Source: Nostoc sp. PCC 7524 | Lineage (GTDB): Bacteria > Cyanobacteriota > Cyanobacteriia > Cyanobacteriales > Nostocaceae | Assembly (NCBI RefSeq): GCF_000316645.1 | Contig: NC_019684.1 | Location: 3,005,501 to 3,069,500 of the forward strand | Reading direction: 5' to 3' | Length of the DNA: 64,000 bases | Part shown: positions 1 to 9,595 of the stretch, piece by piece | Position numbering within the stretch: position 1 is the first letter of the stretch | How the letters are laid out: each line of letters opens with the position of its first letter | Made by a program: the position numbers and the translations under genes | Notes under the pieces: generated by a model | Seen by the model: the letters and a program-made list of their open reading frames with translations, nothing else | What the model was told of the DNA's origin: nothing | The model's database searches: none

Positions 1-53
1 ATTGTGTACTCTTGATCATCGTCCTTGACAATCAGACTTTGTACTTCTGACAT
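1..53 (-). CDS. Partial divergent gene, N-terminus only
   Basis: An ATG on the minus strand at 53 opens a frame reading MSEVQSLIVKDDDQEYT that runs off the left edge without a stop. A purine-rich stretch (complement of 54-65, containing GAGG) lies just upstream. It is transcribed away from the caspase-STAND-kinase gene, with about 70 bases between the two starts, so they probably share a divergent promoter region. Only 17 residues are visible, so no family can be assigned. Confidence 0.5.
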   Translation of the reverse strand, partial: MSEVQSLIVKDDDQEYT

Positions 54-122
54 TTAAGAGCCTCAGTTAGTTTTTTAGTTAATATTCTAGTAATATTACG
101 GAAAAACATCTGCCAAGGAAAT

Positions 123-2903
123 ATGGCTCGATATGCTCTGGTAATTGGCATTGCCAAGTATGACAACTTCGATAACCTACCAAAAACCGTCAATGATGCC
201 GCACAAATCACACAGCTACTCAGAGAACATGGTCGGTTTGATGTGCAGCCATTACCAAGGAAGTTAATCGAGAGTGAAAATAGTTGGCAAGTCACGCCTG
301 ATAAAAAATTAACAGGACAAGAACTCGGACAGGCATTAAACACATTTTTGTTAGAGAAAGCCAAAGGTGCTGAGGCGTTAATTTATTTTGCTGGACATGG
401 CTTTGAAGCAACTAGCAACACAGGAGTGAAGAAAGGGTATTTAGCGACATCTGATTGTGCTAAAGATGGAGTAAAGGCGATCGCCTTTGATGATTTCAAC
501 ACCCTGATTAGTAAATCCCAACTCAGCAGCTTGGTGGTACTGTTGGATTGCTGTTATGCTGGGTCGTTACTAGAGAGAAGCTTTATCAACTCTAGTTTTC
601 CGGTGTTTAACAGTAAGACTGACTATTGTTTAATTACCGCTTCCCGTGCGTTTGAAAGAGCTAGAGAAGATGCGGAAGGCGGAATTTTTACCCAAGCTGT
701 GCTGAAAGGATTAGCTAGTTCCCAAGCTGATGAGGCTAGGGGAGAAATTAACGTTAATGACTTGATAAGTTTCATTTCACGGGAACTGAAGGACAGCGGC
801 CAAGAACCAATATATATGGGTGGCGGTAGATCAATTCCTTTGGTTTGGTATCCGCCGAGAAATCCGGTAGCTGTTGGGGTGGTGAGTGAAGAATGTCCCT
901 ATCGAGGCTTAGAAGCTTTTGAGAAACAACACGCCAAGTTCTTTTTTGGTCGGCAAAAAGTTGTTAACTATATCCAACAAAAACTAGCTCAAGCGAATTT
1001 TGTCCCGATTATTGGCGCGTCGGGAAGTGGTAAATCTTCTGTGGTGCGGGCGGGTTTAATTCCGGTGTTAGAAAAAAATGGTTGGCGCATCTTAGAACCA
1101 ATTTTACCGGGAGTTGAACCGTTAGCTGAGTTAAAACGAGCCTTTACACAGTTGTTTGAACGCACAAAAATTAGAGAAATTTCAGCTTTGATTGACACGG
1201 AAGGTTTATCTTCAGTAATTTCGCAGCTGACTGGTTCTGAACGTTGCTTGTTGGTGGTAGACCAATTTGAAGAAATTTTTACCCTTGGTGCTAAGGAAGA
1301 AGAGAAACAGCGATTTATTGAGTTGTTAACTCAAGTTGATGAAGGGCGGTTAGCAATTGTCACCACAATGCGAGCTGATTTTTTGGAATACTGTTTAAGC
1401 TATGAGTCGCTGACACAACTAATTCAGGAACAAGCTGTGTATATGCCGCCATTACTGGGGGCAGAATTAGAAGAAGCGATCGCATCCCCAGCCATGTTAC
1501 AAGGTTATCAGTTAGAAAGGGGATTATTGGGAGCGATTCAGCAAGAAGTATTAGGACAAGAGAAAGGCTGCTTACCATTATTGCAGTTTGCCCTAACTGA
1601 ACTTTGGGAACAACGCGATCGCACAACTCACCAGTTAACAGTTGCTAAGTTTAACGCACTAGGTGGAGTCATTGGGGCGTTGAATCGTCATGCAGAACAG
1701 ATGTATGCAGGTTTTTCCGAACAGCAGCAAGCTTGGGTAAAGCGGATTTTCTTAAAACTGGTGCGTACTGGTGCAGCAGATAAGGATACGCGACAGCGAC
1801 AGCCAAAACAAGAATTGCTAAGTCTTGCTGGTGAGAACTCAGGCAATCAGGAGGCTACAAGTGACATTTTAGAGCAACTAATCCAAAGTCGTCTGTTGGT
1901 ATGTGACACTGAAAATACGGGGGAAATTTGGGTCGATTTGGCGCATGAAGCTTTGATGGAAGGTTGGGAGCAGTTTGCTGAATGGCGTAAAGAAAACCGA
2001 CCACTTCGACGACTGATTAACTTGGTTGAAGATGCTTTTCAAGAATGGGTGAAAAATCCGCAAGAGGAAAATTTAATGATGGGAGGATTATTAAATCAAG
2101 TAAGGAAACAATGGACACCATTAGAGTTGAATATATCTCCCCCAATAGTAGCTTTTTGCCAGTTAAGCATGGATACAGAGGTACAACTTCGTTATAAGTC
2201 AGAGGTAGGCATTCGTATAAGAGATGAGTTTTTAGCTGTAATTTCCCATGAATTACGAACTCCACTCAATGCCATCTTAGGTTGGTCACAATTGCTGCAA
2301 TCTCGAAAACTGAATGAAGTACAGACTAAGCAAGGTCTAAAAACCATCGAACGTAATGCCCGATTTCAAACCCAATTAATAGAAGATTTACTGGATATAT
2401 CAAGACTCGAACAAGGCAGAATGCGTCTCAATATTACAACTTGCGATCTGGTTTCTGTGATTAAGGAAGCGATGGAGACTGTACACTTAGCAGCTGAAGC
2501 CAAAGATATTAAAATTCAAGCTATGCTTAACCTTAATTCTATTAATGTGTTAGGCGACCCATTGCGTTTACAGCAAGTAATGTGGAATTTACTATCTAAT
2601 GCTGTTAAATTCACTCCTTCGCAGGGACAAATTCAAATTAACTTACAAAAAACTGATGTCAATGTTGCAATTACTGTGAGTGACACAGGAGAGGGTATTA
2701 AACCTGAATTTCTTCCCCACATTTTTGATAAATTTCGTCAAGAAGACAGATCCGTTATCAGACGGTTTGGTGGACTGGGATTGGGGTTAGCAATAGTGCG
2801 CCAAATAGTAGAATTGCATGGTGGGACAGTTTCTGCCAATAGTCCAGGAGAAGGTAAAGGAGCAACTTTTATTGTTAATCTACCGATGAAAGCAGTTAGT
2901 TAA
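123..2903 (+). CDS. Caspase-like peptidase / STAND NTPase / histidine kinase fusion
   Basis: A 926-residue three-part signalling protein. Residues 1-240 are a C14 caspase-like fold with the catalytic pair visible: His92 in YFAGHG and Cys144 in LDCCYAG. Residues 258-540 are a STAND-type NTPase (nSTAND1-like) beginning CPYRGLEAF, with Walker A GASGSGKS near 298-305 and Walker B LLVVDQFEE near 376-384. Residues 700-926 are a histidine kinase: H-box SHELRTPLNA with His709, N-box NLLSNAVKF, G1 DTGEGI and G2 GLGLGLAIV. No membrane segment is seen, so it is probably cytoplasmic. The start is supported by AAGGAAAT just upstream. Caspase-STAND fusions are common in filamentous cyanobacteria, usually ending in WD40 or TPR sensor repeats; a complete kinase core at that end is unusual. 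Inference: peptidase activity and phosphorelay are linked through an NTPase switch. No partner regulator is adjacent. Confidence 0.9.
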   Translation: MARYALVIGIAKYDNFDNLPKTVNDAAQITQLLREHGRFDVQPLPRKLIESENSWQVTPDKKLTGQELGQALNTFLLEKAKGAEALIYFAGHGFEATSNTGVKKGYLATSDCAKDGVKAIAFDDFNTLISKSQLSSLVVLLDCCYAGSLLERSFINSSFPVFNSKTDYCLITASRAFERAREDAEGGIFTQAVLKGLASSQADEARGEINVNDLISFISRELKDSGQEPIYMGGGRSIPLVWYPPRNPVAVGVVSEECPYRGLEAFEKQHAKFFFGRQKVVNYIQQKLAQANFVPIIGASGSGKSSVVRAGLIPVLEKNGWRILEPILPGVEPLAELKRAFTQLFERTKIREISALIDTEGLSSVISQLTGSERCLLVVDQFEEIFTLGAKEEEKQRFIELLTQVDEGRLAIVTTMRADFLEYCLSYESLTQLIQEQAVYMPPLLGAELEEAIASPAMLQGYQLERGLLGAIQQEVLGQEKGCLPLLQFALTELWEQRDRTTHQLTVAKFNALGGVIGALNRHAEQMYAGFSEQQQAWVKRIFLKLVRTGAADKDTRQRQPKQELLSLAGENSGNQEATSDILEQLIQSRLLVCDTENTGEIWVDLAHEALMEGWEQFAEWRKENRPLRRLINLVEDAFQEWVKNPQEENLMMGGLLNQVRKQWTPLELNISPPIVAFCQLSMDTEVQLRYKSEVGIRIRDEFLAVISHELRTPLNAILGWSQLLQSRKLNEVQTKQGLKTIERNARFQTQLIEDLLDISRLEQGRMRLNITTCDLVSVIKEAMETVHLAAEAKDIKIQAMLNLNSINVLGDPLRLQQVMWNLLSNAVKFTPSQGQIQINLQKTDVNVAITVSDTGEGIKPEFLPHIFDKFRQEDRSVIRRFGGLGLGLAIVRQIVELHGGTVSANSPGEGKGATFIVNLPMKAVS

Positions 2904-2929
2904 TGTAAAAATTTTCAGTGGTAGTAGAA

Positions 2930-2966
2930 AAGTAGGTTGGGTGGAGCAACAGCGAACCCCAACAAC
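2930..2966. repeat. Short intergenic hairpin repeat
   Basis: The sequence GTTGGGTGGAGCAACAG and the following CGAACCCCAAC form an imperfect inverted repeat of the type scattered through cyanobacterial genomes. It lies shortly after the stop of the caspase-kinase gene and could act as a 3' end structure. There is no T-tract. Confidence 0.4.
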
Positions 2967-3002
2967 AGTATTAGCTCAAAATATTAACTGAAATGTATTG
3001 AG

Positions 3003-3107
3003 ATAAAAACAGAAATTTTTGAGAGAGGAACACGAAAATTCAAGCTCAGAATCCAACATCCGATATTTGATCTGCAATGTGATGGTGAGTGAAAGGCGAT
3101 CGCCCAG
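3003..3107. repeat. Direct repeat DR1 bordering the RelE unit
   Basis: First of three related spacers running from a GATAAAAACAG block to GTGATGGTGAGTGAAAGG plus GCGATCGC. Related sequence occurs at 3802-3873 (shorter) and 4733-4835. DR1 and DR3 are alike along nearly their whole length. Each lies at the 3' end of a toxin unit on the minus strand or between units. Confidence 0.65.
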
Positions 3108-3114
3108 TGTAATA

Positions 3115-3712
<598 letters not shown>

Positions 3713-3801
3713 TCAAATCTTTAGTATTGGGTGGTTAATCGGGTTGATGCTTCGTTTATTATGGCTCATCTTGAGAATACGGCAGAACAGCACTTTGCTA
3801 T

Positions 3802-3873
3802 AAAAACAGGAAGTTTTGAGTTTGAAACGACTGGAGCAGCAATCATGGTGTGTAAAGAGCGATCGCCCACTGT
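3802..3873. repeat. Direct repeat DR2 between the two toxin units
   Basis: A shortened relative of DR1 and DR3. It keeps the ATAAAAACAGGAA block, a TTTTGAG block, and GCAATCATGGTG followed by GCGATCGCC. It sits between the RelE unit and the PIN unit, which fits an origin of the units by tandem duplication. Confidence 0.55.
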
Positions 3874-3894
3874 ACGCGCATTTCTCACAAACAG

Positions 3895-3955
3895 TAGGGG
3901 CGGGTTCACAGATATGCTCGAATCATTTATGAATATTTCGCTCAACCCGCCCCTA
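3895..3955. repeat. 61-bp MITE-like inverted-repeat element
   Basis: Perfect 12-base terminal inverted repeats, TAGGGGCGGGTT at 3895-3906 and AACCCGCCCCTA at 3944-3955, enclose 37 bases. It lies inside the spacer that separates the two toxin units and interrupts the similarity between them. No reading frame; probably a small non-autonomous repeat. Confidence 0.6.
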
Positions 3956-4007
3956 CGGACTCTGGACTGAGGTTGCAAGAATTGGTGAGAAATCCGGGTG
4001 TAATCTT

Positions 4008-4060
4008 TCTTCCGGTTCTCTTCTATTGGCATTGATTGCTCATATTTGGCGATCGCTTTT
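4008..4060 (-). pseudogene. Remnant of a RelE-toxin C-terminus
   Basis: On the minus strand these bases read KKAIAKYEQSMPIEENRK, a near-match to the C-terminus of the RelE toxin at 3115-3492 (EEAIAKYEQAMPIKENPK). The DNA also matches: about 53 of 60 bases agree with 3120-3180, including the HIP1 site. The fragment starts exactly where the PIN gene stops (stop codon at 4061-4063). It is a relic of the toxin gene that once ended here. Confidence 0.8.
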
Positions 4061-4659
<599 letters not shown>

Positions 4660-4732
4660 TCAAATTCTCTGTTTGTTGCTAGTTAATTATTAATATTCTG
4701 CTTTATTTATTATCGCTCATCTCCACCGTCTT

Positions 4733-4835
4733 GAGATAAAAACAGGAATTTTTGAAATAGGAACACAAAAATTCAACCTCAGAACTACAACATCCGAGAG
4801 TTGAACTGCAATCATGGTGAGTGAAAGGCGATCGC
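4733..4835. repeat. Direct repeat DR3 upstream of the PIN unit
   Basis: Close relative of DR1 at 3003-3107: GATAAAAACAGGAATTTTTG, then ACACAAAAATTCAACCTCAG, and the GGTGAGTGAAAGGCGATCGC end. It lies between the PIN unit and the HicB-like gene on the opposite strand. Confidence 0.65.
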
Positions 4836-4872
4836 TGTCATAATTACTAATGAACTACTTCTTCAGCAGTCA

Positions 4873-5094
4873 ATGACGACACAAATGACATTTAAGGTGG
4901 AAGCATTTTGGGATTCTGAAGCTGAAGTCTGGGTTGCAACTAGCGATGATGTACCTGGATTAGTGACAGAAGCTTCTACGATAGAGATTCTGGCGCAAAA
5001 ACTGCGGGTAATCATTCCAGAACTCTTGATTTTGAATCAAGTGCTGATCAGCAAATCATATAGCCGTTTGCAGTTGAGTCCAATACAGACCTAA
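4873..5094 (+). CDS. HicB-like (DUF1902) protein with C-terminus replaced by a repeat
   Basis: Residues 1-55 (FKVEAFWDSEAEVWVATSDD, VPGLVTEAST, LRVIIPELL) match the compact HicB/DUF1902 antitoxin fold. The last residues, SYSRLQLSPIQT, are encoded by the end of a dispersed element that begins at 5059, and the stop codon lies inside that element. The native C-terminus has therefore been cut off, and no HicA toxin gene follows on this strand. It may still fold, since most of the core is kept, but it is better regarded as a truncated orphan antitoxin. It is divergent from the PIN/RelE units and shares their repeat-rich surroundings. Confidence 0.65.
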   Translation: MTTQMTFKVEAFWDSEAEVWVATSDDVPGLVTEASTIEILAQKLRVIIPELLILNQVLISKSYSRLQLSPIQT

Positions 5095-5209
5095 CCCCCA
5101 ACCCCTTCCCTACAAGGGAAGGGGAGTAAGTTTCAAAGCCTCTCTCCTTGTAGGAGAGAGGTTTGGAGAGAGGTCAGAGTGTATTGCATATACAATGAGA
5201 ATCGCTATA
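5059..5209. mobile_element. 151-bp MITE, TATAGC-ended, intact copy
   Basis: Begins TATAGCCGTTTGCAGTTGA and ends GAGAATCGCTATA, giving short inverted ends with TA at both borders. The interior holds two hairpins, CCCCTTCCCT/AGGGAAGGGG and CCTCTCTCC/GGAGAGAGG. A second copy in reverse orientation lies at 14332-15072, interrupted by an IS-derived element; the two agree along their length, including both ends. The ends resemble those of the IS630 copy at 56649-57678 (TATAGCGTTT), so an IS630/mariner-type transposase is the likely mobiliser. Confidence 0.75.
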
Positions 5210-5316
5210 AATGCGATCGCCTGTTTGGTGCGATAGACAGAAGGGCTTGGAATGATAGATTATTGATGCTGACTTATAAGTACATCATTAATCAAAGCTA
5301 TAGAGCCAGAATTATT

Positions 5317-5919
5317 ATGAAATTCCTGCACCGTCCTCATCTATACGGCTGGTCCTATTTCAACCCAGCGAGAAATATTGATTTCAATGGAATTGCCTGG
5401 ATTCGTCCCGGTGGTAACATCCTGATTGATCCCGTGGCGCTATCTAATCATGATTGGAATCACTTGGAATCTTTGGGTGGTGTGGATTGGATTATTATCA
5501 CCAACTCTGACCATATTAGAGCAGCTAAGGAAATTGCTGATCAAACCTATGCCAAAATAGCCGGGCCTATAGCAGAAAAAGAGTCTTTTCCCTTAATGTG
5601 CGATCGCTGGCTAGGGGATGGTGATGAGTTTGTCCCAGGACTGAAGGTGATTGAACTCCAAGGTTCTAAAACTCCCGGTGAGTTAGCACTACTACTAGAA
5701 GACACTACCTTGATTACCGGGGATTTAGTCCGAGCCTACAAAGCAGGTAGCTTGGGTATCTTACCCGATGAAAAATTGCTCAATAAAGCTGAGGCTATAG
5801 CTTCAGTTCGCCGATTAGCAGATTTAGAACAAGTAGAAGCCGTATTAGTCGGAGATGGTTGGTCTATATTTCGAGATGGACGCGATCGCTTAAAGGAACT
5901 GGTCGCAACATTAGGATAA
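5317..5919 (+). CDS. MBL-fold-like metallo-hydrolase family protein
   Basis: A 200-residue protein with the strand order of the metallo-beta-lactamase fold: GIAWIRPGGNILIDPVALS, then VDWIIITNSDHIRAAKEIA, and LITGDLVRAYKAG. The canonical HxHxDH zinc motif is replaced by TNSDHIR, so only some metal ligands remain and hydrolase activity is doubtful. The ATG at 5317 (MKFLHRPHLYGW) is chosen because upstream in-frame residues are encoded partly by a mobile repeat and look unrelated. The gene ends about 130 bases before the DUF1822 gene and is probably a separate unit. Similar zinc-poor MBL proteins occur in cyanobacteria without a known role. Confidence 0.7.
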   Translation: MKFLHRPHLYGWSYFNPARNIDFNGIAWIRPGGNILIDPVALSNHDWNHLESLGGVDWIIITNSDHIRAAKEIADQTYAKIAGPIAEKESFPLMCDRWLGDGDEFVPGLKVIELQGSKTPGELALLLEDTTLITGDLVRAYKAGSLGILPDEKLLNKAEAIASVRRLADLEQVEAVLVGDGWSIFRDGRDRLKELVATLG

Positions 5920-6047
5920 GTTACAGGCTAGCGTTATTTAGTCCCTCATCTGCAAAAAAAGCGTCTAATTTTCATGCAATTTGTGGCATAAATTTAGTGA
6001 ATTTGGGCGATATGTACATAGCAGCATTGATCACTGGGTATTGAATT

Positions 6048-7016
6048 ATGACTAACCACACCTTCAAATTAGAGGATTCCGCAATTACACTGCCGATTTC
6101 TCAAGCGGCTCGTACAACTGCTCAACAGTTTGCCCATCGCCAGCCTACTCCAGCAAAAGCTGAGGAAGTGAGACGCAATACTTTGGCTGTCTGGGTGGTG
6201 AATGACTATCTACAAATGATGGATGTTCCTACTAATCTGACAGCTAGCGATAGTTGGAACCCAATTATGCAGCTTTGTGCGAATGTGGCGGATTTGGAGG
6301 TGTCGTCAGTTGGTCGTTTGGAATGTCGTCCTGTGGGTTCCCAAGACCAAGAATGCTTGATTCCTGCGGAAACTTGGGAAGAACGAGCAGGTTATGTAAT
6401 TGTGCAAATTGATGACTCCTGCCAAGAAGCAAAATTGCTAGGTTTTATCAAAACAGTGGCAACTGAAACACTACCTTTGAGTCAATTACAACCCATCGAA
6501 GCTTTAATTGATCGCCTCGGACAATTGCAAACTTCCCCAGTGGATGCGCTAGTAAATCTGAGTCAGTGGTTTGTTGGGCAAGTGGAAGCTAGCTGGCAAA
6601 CAGTGGAATCTTTATGGAATTCTTTAGAAGCCAGACCAGTATACGCTTTTCGTAGTCCTTTAACTACCACAGATGGCATAGTTGGGCAGTCAGACGCAGT
6701 GACTAGAAGAGCTAAATTAATTGATTTGGGTATTCAAATTGACAATCAACCAGTCATGTTGATTGTGGAAATTGCCCCCGAAGCTAACCAAAAAACTGGT
6801 ATCCGGCTGCAACTCCACTCTACAGGTAATCAACCATACTTACCAAATGGGGTGCAACTGAAAGTGTTAGATAACACTGGCGCAGTATTTTTAGAAGCTC
6901 AAGCTAGAAGTGCAGATAACTACATTCAGTTACAGTTTCGGGGTGACATTCAAGAACAGTTCAGCGTTCAGGTATCATTGGGTGATATGAGTATTACAGA
7001 GAACTTTGTCATCTAG
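6048..7016 (+). CDS. DUF1822 family protein
   Basis: A 322-residue cyanobacterial protein of the DUF1822 family, recognised from the N-terminal block ISQAARTTAQQFAHRQPTPA, the RNTLAVWVVNDYLQMMDVPT region and the central ETWEERAGYVIVQID segment. No signal peptide or membrane span is seen, so it is presumably cytoplasmic. The function is unknown. It is followed by a CHAT-CHASE2 receptor and a DUF928 protein on the same strand, an arrangement I recall from other cyanobacteria. The gap to the next gene is about 150 bases, so co-transcription is possible. Inference: it is a cytoplasmic partner or substrate of the CHAT domain. Confidence 0.8.
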   Translation: MTNHTFKLEDSAITLPISQAARTTAQQFAHRQPTPAKAEEVRRNTLAVWVVNDYLQMMDVPTNLTASDSWNPIMQLCANVADLEVSSVGRLECRPVGSQDQECLIPAETWEERAGYVIVQIDDSCQEAKLLGFIKTVATETLPLSQLQPIEALIDRLGQLQTSPVDALVNLSQWFVGQVEASWQTVESLWNSLEARPVYAFRSPLTTTDGIVGQSDAVTRRAKLIDLGIQIDNQPVMLIVEIAPEANQKTGIRLQLHSTGNQPYLPNGVQLKVLDNTGAVFLEAQARSADNYIQLQFRGDIQEQFSVQVSLGDMSITENFVI

Positions 7017-7170
7017 TAGTGTATAGATTATGTTTGTCCGGTAATTGGTGATGGGTAATTCCAGAATTTTTGATGTCTAAAATTCCAGACCTGTTGGCTG
7101 GAATTGTGCATTTTCAGGGCATGAGCAGATCAGAATTTCAGTGATTGGGAATCGGAGCAGAACGACAGTC

Positions 7171-9495
7171 ATGGCTAAGTTAGTAGTGCTGAAATTCGGA
7201 GACGGTAGTTTAGATCAGGGGTTTACTGTTACTCTCCAAATTGGGGAAGAAAGCGATCGCCCCGCCACCGAAATCACAGGTAAACTGCCGCCTTGTCCAG
7301 AAATGACGCTTTACTACACCCGTTGGCAATCTAGCTATCTCCAATTGGGTAATCGTTATCGCTTAGATGCAGACAAAATCCAGGTAACAAATGTATCAAT
7401 TACCCAAGACTGTCACGAATTAGCCCATATCTTACGCGCCCGTTTTAATGCTTGGCTACAAGCAGAAGGGTTTCGTTCCCTGCGGGAAAAATGGCTAGAG
7501 AAATTGCTGCCCACAGATGAAATTAGAGTCATTCTGCAATCAGAAAACAGCCAATTGCTCAAGCTACCTTGGCACGCTTGGGATTTACTAGAACGCTACC
7601 CCACAGCAGAAATTGCCCTTTCATCTCCCAGTTACGATCGCATTCATAAACGTCACACCCCCAACTCGGTAGTCAACATTTTGGCAATAGTCGGTAATAG
7701 TCAGGGGATTGATACCCAGGCAGATCAAGCTATTTTACAAAGGTGCCGCAATGCCGATGTATGTTTTATGGTGGAACCACAACGCAAGGAATTGACAGAC
7801 CACCTGTGGGGAAAAAAGTGGGATATCTTATTTTTCGCTGGACACAGTTCTAGTCAAGGCAATGATACCACTGGGAAAATTTACCTCAATCAAAGCGATA
7901 GTCTCACCATTGGTGAACTCAAGTATGCCCTCAAACAAGCGATAGAACGGGGTTTACAACTAGCAATTTTTAACTCTTGTGATGGGTTAGGTTTAGCGCG
8001 AGAACTCGCTGATTTACACATTCCCCAAATTATTGTCATGCGCGAACCAGTTCCCGACCAAGTGGCGCAAGAGTTCTTAAAATATTTCCTCCAAGGTTTC
8101 GCAGGTGGTGAGCCTTTATACCAAGCAGTACGCCACGCACGGGAACGATTACAAGGTCTAGAAGATAGATTTCCCTGTGCAACTTGGCTACCAGTGATTT
8201 GTCAGAATCCATCACAAATCCCACCTACTTGGGATGACCTGATCCAACCCCAGACCCAAGAAATAAGCTATACCCCACCAGTAGCAAGAACAAGCCATTT
8301 AAAAAAAGTGGCAGTGTCTAGTTTAGCGGTAACGGCTGTAGTTTGTGGTTTACGGTTCTTTGGGGGATTGCAAACATTAGAACTACAAGCCTTTGACCAG
8401 ATGATGCGATCGCGTCCCAATGAAGGGCCAGATCCCCGCCTGTTGGTAATCACCATAGAAGATGAAGACTTAGCCAATCAGCGTCGCAATAAGGAAGTAT
8501 TAAAAGGAACTTCTATCTCAGAAAAATACCTGAATAAATTACTAGCAAAGCTGAGTCAGTATCAACCCAAAGCCATCGGTTTAGACATTTACCGTGATTT
8601 TCCTGCCGAACAACCAGATTTAATCTCTCAACTCAAGCAAACCGATAACTTAATTGGAGTGTGTAAAGGCAGTGATACCACAGCGAAAACCAAAGGCATT
8701 GAACCACCACCAGAAATCCCCAAAGACCGCTTAGGATTTAGCGACTTTGTTCATGATGCTGATGGTGTAGTCCGTCGCCATCTGATGTTTATGAATCAAG
8801 AGACGGCATCATTATGTTCTGCCCCCTATGCGTTCAGTACCCAATTGGCATTTCGCTATTTAGCGTCTTTAGGAATTCAACCTAAATTTACCTCTGGCAC
8901 ATCTCCTAGTTTGCAGTTAGATAAGACCGTTTTTCAACGCATTTCGCCTCGCACTGGCGGTTATCAAGGCATAGATGCCAATGGCGGACAGATATTACTC
9001 AATTACCGTGCCTCTAGGACAATTGCCGAACAGGTAACGCTGACCCAGTTGTTATCTAATCCTATTAACCCCAACGCCATCAAAGACCGGATTGTGCTGA
9101 TTGGAGTAGCAGCAAAAGGAGATTTTCCTGACTATTGGGGGACACCCTACGGCAAGTTGTTAGATGAGCAAATGCCGGGAGTCATGGTACAAGCCCACAT
9201 GGTCAGCCAAATCATCAGTGCAGTGTTAGATAATCGCCCCTTATTACGAACTTGGTCGCCTTGGTTAGAGGTGATTTGGATAAGCGTTTGGTCGGGATTA
9301 GGGGGTTTAGTAGCTTGGCAATGGCGCTTAGTCCCCAAGTTGGCATTAGCTATTGGTGTAAGTTCTGGTGTTGTATATCTCTTGTGTTTGGGTTTGTTAA
9401 TAGGAGGTGTTTGGGTTCCCTTCGTACCCTCAACTGTGTCGTTATTAGGAACCGCAACTGTAGTATCAATTCAATTATTAGGCAATAGGCAATAG
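7171..9495 (+). CDS. CHAT-CHASE2 membrane protein (caspase-like domain plus extracytoplasmic sensor)
   Basis: A 774-residue protein. Residues 1-160 are a leader region with a conserved LPWHAWDLLERY motif. Residues 165-350 are a CHAT (caspase-HetF) domain with catalytic His225 in FFAGHSSSQG and Cys270 in AIFNSCDGLG. A membrane span lies near 380-400, a CHASE2 sensor domain near 403-690 (QAFDQMMRSRP, AIGLDIYRDFP, ILLNYR, IVLIGVAA), and closing spans near 700-770. Usually CHASE2 is N-terminal and drives kinase or cyclase domains; here the output is N-terminal and protease-like. ATG 7171 (MAKLVV) is preferred to an earlier in-frame GTG. The last residues and the stop codon fall in a TAGGCAA heptamer array. 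Neighbours are DUF1822 and DUF928 genes. Confidence 0.88.
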   Translation: MAKLVVLKFGDGSLDQGFTVTLQIGEESDRPATEITGKLPPCPEMTLYYTRWQSSYLQLGNRYRLDADKIQVTNVSITQDCHELAHILRARFNAWLQAEGFRSLREKWLEKLLPTDEIRVILQSENSQLLKLPWHAWDLLERYPTAEIALSSPSYDRIHKRHTPNSVVNILAIVGNSQGIDTQADQAILQRCRNADVCFMVEPQRKELTDHLWGKKWDILFFAGHSSSQGNDTTGKIYLNQSDSLTIGELKYALKQAIERGLQLAIFNSCDGLGLARELADLHIPQIIVMREPVPDQVAQEFLKYFLQGFAGGEPLYQAVRHARERLQGLEDRFPCATWLPVICQNPSQIPPTWDDLIQPQTQEISYTPPVARTSHLKKVAVSSLAVTAVVCGLRFFGGLQTLELQAFDQMMRSRPNEGPDPRLLVITIEDEDLANQRRNKEVLKGTSISEKYLNKLLAKLSQYQPKAIGLDIYRDFPAEQPDLISQLKQTDNLIGVCKGSDTTAKTKGIEPPPEIPKDRLGFSDFVHDADGVVRRHLMFMNQETASLCSAPYAFSTQLAFRYLASLGIQPKFTSGTSPSLQLDKTVFQRISPRTGGYQGIDANGGQILLNYRASRTIAEQVTLTQLLSNPINPNAIKDRIVLIGVAAKGDFPDYWGTPYGKLLDEQMPGVMVQAHMVSQIISAVLDNRPLLRTWSPWLEVIWISVWSGLGGLVAWQWRLVPKLALAIGVSSGVVYLLCLGLLIGGVWVPFVPSTVSLLGTATVVSIQLLGNRQ

Positions 9496-9566
9496 GCAAT
9501 AGGCAATAGTTTTTCTCCTCTGCCCCCTGCTTCCCCAATCCCCAATCCCCAATCCCCAATCCCCTG
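9479..9566. repeat. Heptanucleotide tandem repeats (AGGCAAT and CCCCAAT types)
   Basis: Four AGGCAAT units from about 9481 to 9509 are followed by a spacer and four CCCCAAT-type units near 9536-9564. The first array overlaps the 3' end of the CHAT-CHASE2 gene and supplies its stop codon. These match the STRR class of short tandem repeats known from heterocystous cyanobacteria. Confidence 0.85.
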
Positions 9567-9595
9567 CCCTCGTCAACCATATCTAATAAAACTCT

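Noticed and set aside
3731..4032. Overlapping frames on both strands between the two toxin units
   Set aside because: They run through the direct repeat and a MITE; only the RelE tail portion has meaning, and it is a relic.
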